Assembly (NCBI GenBank): GCA_018398805.1
Contig: JAGFBZ010001902.1
Location: 1-64,000, forward strand
Origin: Hirundichthys speculiger
Taxonomy: Eukaryota > Chordata > Actinopteri > Beloniformes > Exocoetidae
DNA length: 64,000 bases
Direction of reading: 5' to 3'
Position 1 is the first letter of the stretch, and each line of letters begins with the position of its first letter. The translations under genes were made by a program, and so were the position numbers. Shown in pieces: positions 46,401 to 57,502 of the stretch. The notes beneath the pieces were generated by a model that worked only from the letters and a program-made list of their open reading frames with translations, was not told the DNA's origin and did no database searches.

Positions 46401-47123
46401 CCTGTCATCCCAAACCAGAGCTTAGCAGTGCAGCGCTTGGAGCGAAAGATTAGGACCCATGAATTCAGATTTTTCTTTTTTCTTTTTCTTTTTTTTTTTC
46501 AGTGAATAGTTAAGTCAAAACAGTTTTCCCCACACTTGCTCACTCTGCGTCCCTCACATCAGCTTTCATTTAGTTTGATTCATCTTTACCCTTGTATTAT
46601 ATTGATAATAAATACGTCGTCTTTTGAGTAAAAGCTTTATAAGCATCCATGTCATGCGCACATTTCAGATATAAATGTTGACAGACACCACCATGTGAGC
46701 TAGTGCAAATGTAAGTGTACTCACTCTTCATCCGGCTCTGCTGAGAGGCGAACACTGATCTATATCACAATTAATGACAATTAATGCTTCCCTAGAATCA
46801 AAGGTAAGATTACCATGGAGGTTCAGTAGCCTATTGTCCAAATGTATTATACATGGTCTTGTTGTTTTATAAAAGTTTGAGTGATTTCATGTTTATTTTC
46901 CAAGATACAAGCAGAAACAGGGACCTGGTTCTTAAATCAGGAATCTGGCTCTTGAGCCTGAACAGAATGGAATCACTGACATCTAAGACAGTCTCCTGAA
47001 AGAGCTGAAACTGACTCAGAACCAAGCACAGTTCCCTCAGAACTTCTGAGGGACGTCACTCTAGATATAGACCTTTTCTTGTGGAGTCCTTTTATTCCCA
47101 ATATAATTGTGTTTTATTTATAC
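43487..47123. other. No gene seen; two weak candidates
   Basis: Unique DNA. A minus-strand open frame at 46082-46408 has a good splice-donor-like gtaagtgc within it (about 46225-46218), but no recognisable protein. The tract at 46769-46787 repeats caattaatga, a homeodomain-like site. Neither is enough to call a gene or enhancer. Confidence 0.35.
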
Positions 47124-47152
47124 TATCCCACTGCGCAATTTATGGTTCAGAA

Positions 47153-47393
47153 GACGTCTATTTGACGTCTTTTTGCGACGTCGGAATCACGTCTCGAAAA
47201 GGTGCAGAATGAAATGTTTTTTTGACGTCTTTTCCCGACGTCGTGTGGACGTCTTTTCCCGACGTCGTGTGGACGTCTTTCCCCCGACGTCGTGTGGACG
47301 TCTTTCCCTCGACGTCCTGTGGACGTCTCGAAAAGGTGCAGAATGAAATGTTTTTTTGACGTCTTTTCCCGACGTCGTGTGGACATCTTTCCC
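47153..47393. repeat. Left GACGTC subrepeat array
   Basis: Four tandem units of 24-25 bp (gacgtcttttcccgacgtcg, then tgtg) at about 47224-47325, each carrying two GACGTC or near-GACGTC sites. A longer unit of about 65 bp, starting acgtctcgaaaaggtgcaga, occurs at about 47188 and again at about 47323, so the array has two levels of repetition. Confidence 0.9.
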
Positions 47394-47789
47394 TCGACGC
47401 TTTATGGACCTCCACTTCCATTCATCCGGGGCTGGATTAACGTCCACTAACTACCTTCATTAAAGTGTTAAAACTGGACTATTCTGTAATTTACTCTAAG
47501 GTAGCAAACTAGAAACCAAACCAAATTTACACTGCAATTTCTTTTAAATGTAACAATTCTGTAAAATTAACACATTCAGTAAAATTATAGCATAACACTA
47601 TTAAAATTGTCACTGCAGTGCAAAATAATATAACCATTACCCGTGTTGCAACAGTTGATAGCTCACAGAATTAGGAAGAAAGGCAAAAAACAACTTTATT
47701 AATATTGATTCACACTATTTACATATTAACATTTGTCATACTATACAGAATTTACATATTAAAAATGATTGAGACTACACATTTACAAA

Positions 47790-48033
47790 TTAACAATGAT
47801 TTAAACTATTTACATAATCTTTACACTGTACCACATCATCTGCATATGAACCACAAGTCCAGTTAAACAAGGTGTTGAGGCCTCCCCTTCTGGCTGGTGC
47901 ATGTTTGAGGTGGTCGGCCACGACTTGTTTTACTTCTGCCTCCGTCGCCAGGGGGTAGGCCTTCATGACAGCATCTAGAAAAAAGTTGTGGATTGTCACC
48001 ATGTCCCTGTAACTGAACTCTCGAAGAAAACTT
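47790..48033 (-). pseudogene. Coding-like exon inside the transposon (DUF4806-like C-terminus)
   Basis: On the minus strand an acceptor-like tttttgtag ends at about 48034, and the exon reads SFLREFSYRDMVTIHNFF, then LDAVMKAYPLATEAEVKQVV, ADHLKHAPARRGG and on to a stop at 47790. The pattern AYPxATExEVxxVVxDHLKHAPxRxGG resembles the C-terminal end of DUF4806-type proteins, which fish transposons and transposon-derived genes often carry; this is from memory of the family pattern, not a search. A second candidate exon (48251-48371, minus) has acceptor and donor sites, but its phase does not fit this exon, so an exon is missing or the gene is decayed. Confidence 0.5.
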
Positions 48034-48888
48034 CTACAAAAATAAATATTAGCTTACGATTAGCATACAATTAGCTTAGCAATATTAGCAAGCTGGCTTC
48101 AAATGAGAATCAAGAGGAGCACCAAGATTGACAGTTCAAAGCATCTTGTGGGATTTAATACCACGTAAAAGACGTTTAGCAGAAAAATCCTAACTCTTTT
48201 AGTTTGATATTACACACTTAGAAAAGAATGAAAACTGTTTTGATAGTTACCGCTGAACACCGAGCCGCGGAGGCACCCATCACTGCGAAGAACGGCAACA
48301 CCCCCATCATGGCTTTGGTATGCTCCGCTGCAGGCTCTCCCTTTGATATCTAAGTATTCACGTTTCAGAGACTGAAAGATGAAATGATGGTGGGATGTTG
48401 AAGGGTATGTCGGGGCAGTACTAACCTGAAAATTGTGTTTTCAATATTAAAACCAACGAATGGGAGGAAAAAATACAAACACTTATTTGAAATGTTTAAT
48501 TACATTATATGAATATAATTTTCATTTAGCCCCGTAATTTGTACGAGAACCCTCAAAATACTTACATTTCCAGTAATACTCTTTAAACACATTCAGCATG
48601 GACCAGGGTTTTACCTCGCAGCAGAGGGTGTTTTACAGTCAGCTGTGATATGCAACAACGTGGATTGTGAGATAATTTGAGTCTCATATCGTGGTCGACA
48701 GCGGTGTCCAGATGAGTCCACTTAAGATCGTCGATATAACGTCGAGATGAGGTCCGATCGGTGGTGTGCGTGTGTGCGGCGGGGCGCACAATGCGGGAGC
48801 CTCTCCCCCGCAATAAAAGTAGGGATAAAAGTTCATTTCTCAGGCGGGGAAAAATCACATTGGGCATAAGGTGTCTGGAACTTGGTGA

Positions 48889-49315
48889 CCACTTGTGGAC
48901 GTCAGTATAACGTCCACTTGTGGACGTCAATATAACGTCCACTTGTGGACGTCAAATAACGTCGAAATGAGGTCCTCGTCGGACCAAATCACTTCCAGTG
49001 TCTGCGCGTGTTTAAGCGCTTCCGTGCGGACTCCGTGCGGTCCGCACTGCGCGCGCACAGTGCGGGAGCCGGTCCGTCGCAAATGTCGAAAAAAGGTCCA
49101 ATAATGACGTCTACATCTCGACCTATTATGCACGTTGAGCCGACGTCTATGTTTGGTCTTTATATGACGTCCAGATTCTGAACGTCATAGCGGCGTCTAA
49201 AAAGGGTCATATTTTGACGTCGAAGTTTCGACCTATTTTCTACGTTCCATAGACGTCGAGATCTGGTCTCTGACGGACCGACCTAAAACTGACGTCATCT
49301 GCACGTCTTTTCGAC
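48889..49315. repeat. Right GACGTC subrepeat array
   Basis: Three tandem 25-bp units (acttgtggacgtcaatataa, then cgtcc) at 48889-48963, a CpG-rich middle (about 49000-49080), and dispersed GACGTC, ACGTCC and TCGACC motifs to about 49315. Confidence 0.85.
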
Positions 49316-49335
49316 CTGCAATGTTTGGTGGGATA

Positions 49336-50473
49336 CTACGATTAATCGCATGATTTCCCTGATTAATCACGATTAATCGCATTGTATATGCAAAATCAAA
49401 TACTGAATTCAAACGTAGTGTAAAGTGCACTTTTATTTAAATGTTCTGCTGCCATATGAACTAAAGTGCCATAACATTTGTTGTTCAAACACTTTTAACA
49501 TCACCACTTGTCAGTAACACATGTTTAGTGTAAATCTCATCTTAAAAAATGTAAAATAAAATAAAGCTTATTGCCACTGCCAGGACATTAATGTCATCCT
49601 GTTTTTATAAAAAAATTAAAAAAAAAAAAAAGTCTACAAACAAAATCCAACAAAATGATTGTGGCTCAGCACAATCATAACATTAAAACAGTCAATTTCT
49701 GAGGTAACAGCAGAAACTTTTAACAGGGAGTTCAACTTGGCAGTTGTTACAAATAACCTTGTTTCTGTTAAATCCTCCGTCTGGGAGAACTTTAAAGTGA
49801 AAATGTCCATGTTAAAGTTCAGTAACTTTATCAATCCGTGTATCATTCATTCTTTCCATTTTCAATTGTCAATCAAAAATTTAAAAAAAAATTTAAAAAG
49901 TGACATTTTATTAAATTTTTCAATTTTTTAATCTGACACAAAAAAGAAAAAAAATGCCAGTTTTTTTTTTTATTATTTCAATTTTAGACTTAGATCAAAA
50001 ATACGAAATTAAAAAACGGGCCACAGAACTGAATTTGTTTTATAATGGAGGACTGGACTTTCTGTTGTCATTACACATCTGTGCCACTAGATGGAGCCGC
50101 ACTAATGTAACCAGTAAGAGAACAGCAGGAAAGTGAACGCATGGAGCAGATCTGATGGAACATGGAGGAATGACATGAAAGTTTTGTTGCAGTCCAGAAT
50201 TTTTTCTTTTTTTCTTTTTTGACAGAATTGTTTATATTGCTACCTTTGCTACCCAAACTGTAAAGTACACCGATTTTTACCGTTCTCCATGTCTGTTTTA
50301 GCTTTTCCTTGTTTACCTGCCGATTGTTTTTCGGTTCCGCAGCAGCCAGTAACAGACTTTTCAAAACAAAAGCATGTGAGCAACATGCGTTAACACGCGA
50401 TAAAATAAATGTCGGCATCAATAAATTAATACGTTAACGTGATAATTCCGCGTTAACTTGCCAAGCGCTAATA
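49336..50473. mobile_element. Dispersed repeat with (GATTAATCG)-rich end and (GTTAACG)-rich end
   Basis: The left end has cgattaatcgcatgatttcc followed by ctgattaatcacgattaatcg (49339-49381). The right end has gttaacacgcgataaaataa and acgttaacgtgataattccg, then cgttaacttgccaagcgc (50389-50468). Both are signatures of a repeat family that is abundant in fish genomes, probably a DNA transposon derivative. It abuts the GACGTC element directly. The middle is AT-rich with no coding motif. Confidence 0.5.
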
Positions 50474-51577
<1,104 letters not shown>

Positions 51578-52265
51578 GATGTATATATGCTTTTTTTTTT
51601 TCACTTAGATTGTGAAGCATAAAAATCTCTACTTTGAACACATGACTGTATTGCATTGTCACTCCGTTACTCATTGGATTCAAGCTGCATAATAACATTG
51701 ATGGTGTGTCATAAACAACTGTCATAAGGATTCAGTGCAAAAGGTGGCATACATTTATATCTGAGGGTACTGTAAGCTGTTTTTTACAACTATGACAGGG
51801 TGCAGTGGGAATATTTTAGCAGCTCTAAAGGATGCTGGCTAGTATCATTTTCCAAACCTCCCCTCTCATGAAGAAAGTCCTCTAGAACGGAGTATATGAT
51901 GTATATAACGGATGATATATAAATGTATATGTTTTTAAAGCTGTACACTGACAGACTTCCTCAAGGAAATAAATCTAAGCTACAGTCTGAAATAATAACA
52001 TGCAATCAGATGATATCTTGGAGGATAATGTAGGTTTTAATGGTATATGTACGTTGTTTACTTTCAGTTAGAAAATAATTTTTAAATCCTTACTTTGTAA
52101 CTTTTTTAAAGGTTAGACATCCAGGTCAATGTCATGCCATAAAATAATAATATTTAAGACCAAGCACTTACAACTTTTAATAGAAAGTATAATACTTGAC
52201 TACTGTTAATGTACTTTGATGTTTTAAACCCGGTCAAACCACTGATAAACAAAAAATAATAATAA
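51578..52265. other. No gene seen
   Basis: Unique AT-rich DNA after the dispersed repeat. Confidence 0.4.
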
Positions 52266-52663
52266 GTAGAAAAGCACTCAGAGAGCGCAGACCTTCGCCA
52301 AGCACAACAGTTCTCCCATATAGCGATTTACAGATTGCAATATAATTCACGTTCTAGATCAGATCTGGATCAGCCTTTGAAATTTGATAGAGGTTCCCAT
52401 TGTCAATCCCTGAGTGAAATTTCATGAGTTTTGGGCAATAATTAATTGAGATATTGAGAAACAAAATTTTTGGCCCCATTTACTGCAATGTTATCAAAAA
52501 TTTGAAAGTGATCCAGAATCTAGGATTTCTTCTGGATCACACCCAAAATGAAATCAGTTCTTTCTTTTCACATTTCTGACAACTTTTTGAGTTATCTTGT
52601 ACACAGACAGACAGACAGACAAACTCCGGCAAAAACATAACCTCCTTGGTGGAGGTAATAACA
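52266..52663. repeat. Dispersed repeat ending in CCTCCTTGGTGGAGGTAAT
   Basis: Begins with agagagcgcagaccttcgcc, contains gatccagaatctaggatttc and a short (GACA)n at 52604-52619, and ends with the small palindrome cctccttggtggagg (52641-52655). This composition is known from an abundant fish repeat. It has no coding potential. Confidence 0.65.
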
Positions 52664-52975
52664 GCAACATGTTTACCACAATAACTTAAAGGCCCAAGTG
52701 ATACTAGCACATACACAGGAGGTAGCTAAGTAAATCTACCTGTCCAGTGAGGGATAAACTTGTTTTGGATCACTCTGTAGGAAGATGGCTATGGAGGTTT
52801 CTTAAATCACTGAGAATTGTGCCTAAAAGTAGCCCTCAAGTTACTGGCAAAATTTCAAACTTCTGTGAGCAGCAGGGTGCTGGTGTGGTGCTAAAAATTT
52901 TCAAAAGCTTTTAAGAAGAAGCTGCAATAGGAGCAAGAAAACATTATAGGATGTCCATGAACAAAGCCGCAAAAA
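52664..52975. other. No gene seen
   Basis: Unique sequence. Confidence 0.4.
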
Positions 52976-52983
52976 CACTATTG
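52976..52983. repeat. 8-bp target duplication, left copy (CACTATTG)
   Basis: Matches 53361-53368 (CACTATTA) at seven of eight bases. Confidence 0.75.
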
Positions 52984-53360
52984 CAGTGATTCCCAAAGTG
53001 TGGGCCGCGGCCCCCTGGTGGGCCGTCGCGGTACTGCAGGTGGGCCGTTAGAGGTCATTAAAATTAAACAAATATGTTTTAAATTCTCGATCTTTTTTAA
53101 ATATGTTTTTTTAGTTACTGTAAAATATTAATGACATGATTTAAAAACATTAAGAAGTAACAAAACAAACCAATTAAGTGTTATTCTACCATCATCTTAA
53201 CTTAATATGACAAGTGTCACCTTATTTGTTGACCCCTTACATTAATATCAGAACATAGTTTCTAGTCCTGAATGTTGATCACAGTTGTGATTAAAGGTTT
53301 CGGCTGTAATTTTTCACATTTCAAATTGGGCCTTGGTATTCTGAAGTTTGGGAATGGCTG
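52984..53360. mobile_element. hAT-type MITE (377 bp)
   Basis: The ends are inverted repeats: cagtgattcccaaagtgtgg on the left and, on the minus strand from the right end, cagccattcccaaacttcag. An 8-bp target duplication, the hallmark of hAT elements, flanks them. The interior has the gggccgcggccccctggtgg segment (about 53002-53021) common in fish hAT-derived elements and no coding capacity, so it relied on a transposase made elsewhere. Confidence 0.8.
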
Positions 53361-53368
53361 CACTATTA
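53361..53368. repeat. 8-bp target duplication, right copy (CACTATTA)
   Basis: See left copy; the last base differs. Confidence 0.75.
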
Positions 53369-54576
53369 TATCATTTTAAAGGAGTAAGTCAACAAACAGC
53401 TTTTGTCTTAGATACATCTGATGAACCTGTGAACCTTCTTGTTATCAGTGTCAATCAACTGTTCTTTAGCATACATCTAATAAATTCACTCTCTGGAACA
53501 AATACAAAAATATACGAGTGCAAGAATTGTGTCAGCTGTTTTCTTTCTTCTTTTATCTTCTTAGCTTGTTCAAGATTTTATCAAAATGCTATGGATTGGT
53601 TTAAAAAAATTAAAAAATAAAGAATTCTAGTCATGATTCTGTCATGTGTGGTTGGAAATTAATGAAAGTCTCAGCGCTTACCTAGTATATGTTTTTGGAA
53701 AAGATAAAAAGATAGCTGCTTATAAACAAGCCCCAGGACAGTATTATCAGATAAAAGGACGACATGAAAGTAGTATCTATAGAATAGATTAAAACTTTAA
53801 TTTCTGTGAGACTGCTTCATAAGAGTTCCACAGAAATCGCTTTCAAAGTTTGCTGACAAAGTAATTAGAACAAAAGTGTTAAATGTGAGTGTTTAAGTGT
53901 TTTAAGTGACATTTTAAGTGTTTAAAACCCAGATCAAATGGTGTTATACCTTAAAAAACTAACAACGATAAATAATAAGATATATAAACCTTGTATAAAA
54001 TGCAAATTCTTTAACATACAAAGCTTTTTATTTTCAGCTCACGCCACCTTTGATAGACACGTGACAACTGTGGTGAGCTAACATGGGACCTAATCTGGTT
54101 ACAACTGGCAGCTACTGCAGAAACAATGCTAACACTGCTCACAGAAAGCTACTGTGCTAAACACATGAGAAAAGAACTATGAGTGTAAAAATAAAACTGC
54201 ACTCAAATGGTGCTCAAAGTTATGGACAGAAACTGTATTTACATCAGTCTGAGTAGACTATAATGCATTTTTAACAGGAGCTATCGATACAGACCTGACA
54301 GAGCACGTTAATGCTAACGTCTTCAGCCTGTTGAGGTTTTCAACTGAAAACACCCCAGTCTTGAACTCTAAAGCCCTGAAGTGACTTTCTCCCTCTCCAA
54401 ACTAGCCACGGGATGTAGAAAATAACATTAATATTATTATTATGAAATGATCTCCACCAAAATCAGCAAACTTGTCTGTCACTTCAGATTTAGCCGCAGA
54501 GAATGCCTGAGCACAATCACTCATTTAGACGTGTCAACTGGAAAGTGGCTAGTTTCATCTGCCTGAGCCTCAACAT
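53369..54576. other. No gene seen
   Basis: Unique AT-rich DNA. Confidence 0.4.
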
Positions 54577-54688
54577 TTTAGGTATTAGTAAAACTATTAG
54601 GCATTAGTAAAACTATTAAGCATTAGTAAAACTATTAGGCATTAGTAAAATTATTAGGCATTGGTAAAATTATTAGGCATTAGTAGAG
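54577..54688. repeat. 19-bp minisatellite, six copies
   Basis: Tandem units of tattaggcattagtaaaac with scattered substitutions (ggtatt, aagcatt, ggcattggt, aaaatt). Confidence 0.9.
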
Positions 54689-57473
54689 TTGTGGTTCTGG
54701 TGCATATTTTAGGTAGAGTCAAAGAGGCTTGTAGAGAAAGCATGCTAGGTATTTGGTGTAATGTAATTCTTTTTTGAAATATTTGCAAGCAAATTGTAAC
54801 AAGGTCTAGTGTTGGCTGCATTGAAGATTCAGAGTGGGTCCTTTATACAACCAACACCATAGCAGGTAAGTAAGTGACTAATAAGTTGGCAGTACAAATA
54901 CAGCACTCGACAAAGGCACAGAAACCCCACTGAACACCCTGTTTGCATTCTATATTTAAGAAAGAAATGTCAGCATTAAATTTATGCTGTGATTCACTTA
55001 GTTTATTCAAATTCATGAGCCTGCATGAAAACCCTGCTTTTTCTTCACTATCGCCAACACTGGATATATGCCAGATGTTTTATGTTGACACAACATATTT
55101 ATTAGGGATCACTGTAGCAACTGTGGTGCATTTTCTCTGAAAGGATGCAATAAAGAAGTATTTCTCAATATAAGTCATTAGTCCAACTTCCAATAAATGG
55201 AAACCAAAAAACTCATAACTTGTGAGACAAGTTAAGACAAATGTTTCCTTAAACCGCAGTTAGAAATTTTATTATTTGGAAAGATTATTTGAATTCAATA
55301 TTTCAGCTTGACTTGGGAGAATAGATACATTTATTAAGTTATTAAGTCTTTTGGTCGAATAAGTTCATTAATTTAGTACATTTTGAAGACTAAACTTCTA
55401 ACTTGTATGTGAAACAAATGCCCCCTTCAAAAACTAGTTTTTCGACTCTTCTGACCAGATTGAGTTGCAGTTTTTACAACAAACTAATAACTTGTCCTTT
55501 AACTTATTATATACCACTTTAAAAACTGGTTCCAATATTCATGTATGTATTTTCTCTATTTTGAGCAATAACATATTTGGTAATTGAAAGTAACCTTCCA
55601 TTACAAATATGCAAATTATCCGATGATGTCCCATTTGTGCATGTCACAGTGAAACTGAGCTTGATAACCATATCAACATACAGTTATTTAATCAACATGG
55701 CTGACATGGCCATTCAATGAGCATCTGCTGTGGCTTCTTTTGCAATCTATTTCCAAACACCTACTTCCAGAACATGGAACAGCATTAGCTTGTGGCTGTC
55801 ACCCTACACCCACACACCCACCCACTCCAATTTGGACAAAGAGAACTCATCATTGCAACCATGCAATACAGAAGGATGTAAAAATACATCCTGGTTTTCT
55901 TGCTCACTGCTTAACCTTTAATTTTGTGAAATTGCAGCATGAGTCCTCAATCAGAAATACCACTCTATGTTTTGTATATTCTGTTCTAGGCAGCTGCGAA
56001 GTGCTGGTGACCAACACCGAGAGCTCCCGAGCTTGCAGGCTGATTTGCACATTGCTTGTGACCAATCACATCTATCACAGTCACAACAGTCTGGGGTCAG
56101 ATCAAGGCATACTGATATTTCATCTGGCCTATTTTTACTGTGCATGCCACAAATTATACAAATTTTCACATCATAAATGTAGTCTGTGTCAGAATTAGAA
56201 TGGTCATACTTGTTCAATTTTTCATCTCAGATTTAAAAATAAATTGCACAGTGGTTGCAAGTTGCATTATAAAGATGCAGCAGTACAATATATATATAAA
56301 TATATATATATATAAAATACTATTATGGGCGAACAGTCACAGTACAACCCGAGCCGTCCTGTTAACTGGCCATACAATCACAGTTTTTCAAAGTAGCCCC
56401 TCTTGGGTCAATTCTCCCTGTTGTGGCAAATAACAAAAATATGGTAATACTTGCAATGATTTTGGGCTAAAGACCTCCTGAACAGGCCCTAACGATGATC
56501 TCACCCTGACCCTAATATTTATTGACTCAATTATCCTTCTATCTCCACATTCTGACCACATTCTTGGATTACTTATTTTTCCTGTGTAAAAGATGAAAGC
56601 AGGTGAAAAGTGTGATGAGGAAAAAAAAATCAAGGGATTGGAGAGTGTCAAAGAGTTTCATTACAAAAGGAGAGAGGTATTATGAGCACATTTATCCAAA
56701 ATTGGAAAATAATGAAGAAAGATTAAAGCCCTCCCAGTATTTTAGATGTTCCAAATGGACAACCAGTCCTGTAGATGACAATGGGCCATGGAGAGCTCCA
56801 GACACTATTATGTGCCACAAATGAGAGTGGCAATGTGAAAGCCTCTTTGCCAGATAGAGGGAAAGAAACTTGAATAAGGTCTACTAGGGCACATCTCCTT
56901 TTATACATTTTTGTGTTGCGGTGACAAGACCGAAAATAAGTGGTCAATGTCTTAAATGAAGTAAAAGCATAGAGAGAATGATTCCATCATCCATTAAGGC
57001 TGTTATTAGAGTTCACATTTGCAAGTGCCGCAGCTCCAGCTGGCCTTGTCACACTGACCCCTTATTCCTCTTTTGGCCTGAAAAATGTGCTACCAACACA
57101 AACAAACACATGATCCTGTTCAGTCAGTTGTTGTTGTCTTTGATTGCTTCATAAAAGCTGAAAAAATATGCTTTTTTTATTGCACTTTCTTGAATGAATC
57201 AACACATTTGATCTGCGGGGGCAGTTTCAGCAACACATGACAGGTTGAGCATTTTGTTCAGGGGAGCTAGATGAGAACTACAGCCCCCCATCACCTTCAC
57301 CTAAGCTGGGGAAATACAGACAGCCAGGTCACAGGAATTCTGTCACAAGTTATTGGGCACCTAAGAGTGTGGGAAATCCTGTGGTGCAATATTATTCTCT
57401 GTAAATCTCAAACTGTGAATAACACAAGCCAAGCAATATAAGTAGGAAGGTCATAGCAAAGTAAAGCAGGGGG
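54689..57473. other. No gene seen
   Basis: Unique sequence with a short (TA)n at 56287-56314. The open frames at 55730-56433 lie on both strands and have no domain or splice support. Confidence 0.4.
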
Positions 57474-57502
57474 AAAAAAATATATATATATATAAATATA
57501 AA
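57474..57502. repeat. Short A-run and (TA)n
   Basis: An A-run followed by tatatatatata-type sequence. Confidence 0.85.

Larger units (their letters stand above)
47124..49335. mobile_element. Terminal-inverted-repeat DNA transposon with GACGTC subrepeats
   Basis: The ends are inverted copies: TATCCCACtgcgc on the left, and on the right the reverse complement of TATCCCACcaaac. Inside each end are arrays of GACGTC-containing subrepeats (left 47153-47393, right 48889-49315) whose sequences differ but whose theme (gacgtc, acgtcc, tcgacc) is shared. If the first T is excluded, a 3-bp duplication ACT flanks the element (47122-47124 and 49335-49337). A 2-bp AT duplication is also possible, so the boundary and superfamily are uncertain (PIF/Harbinger or ISL2EU-like are guesses). 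It retains at least one coding-like exon on the minus strand but is too short for a transposase of usual length, so it is probably non-autonomous. Confidence 0.7.

Noticed and set aside
46082..46408. Minus-strand open frame with a consensus-like splice donor (gtaagtgc)
   Set aside because: No protein family recognised, no convincing acceptor, and the reverse strand is also partly open.
47124..49335. Host gene promoter with CRE arrays
   Set aside because: The inverted ends and flanking short duplication indicate a transposon; no host exon is next to it.
52604..52619. Possible CRISPR-like short direct repeats (GACA)n, and other tandem repeats in the window
   Set aside because: They are simple repeats without spacers, and the window is eukaryotic.
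55730..56433. Overlapping open frames of up to 152 codons on both strands
   Set aside because: No homology or splice evidence, and several frames compete over the same bases.
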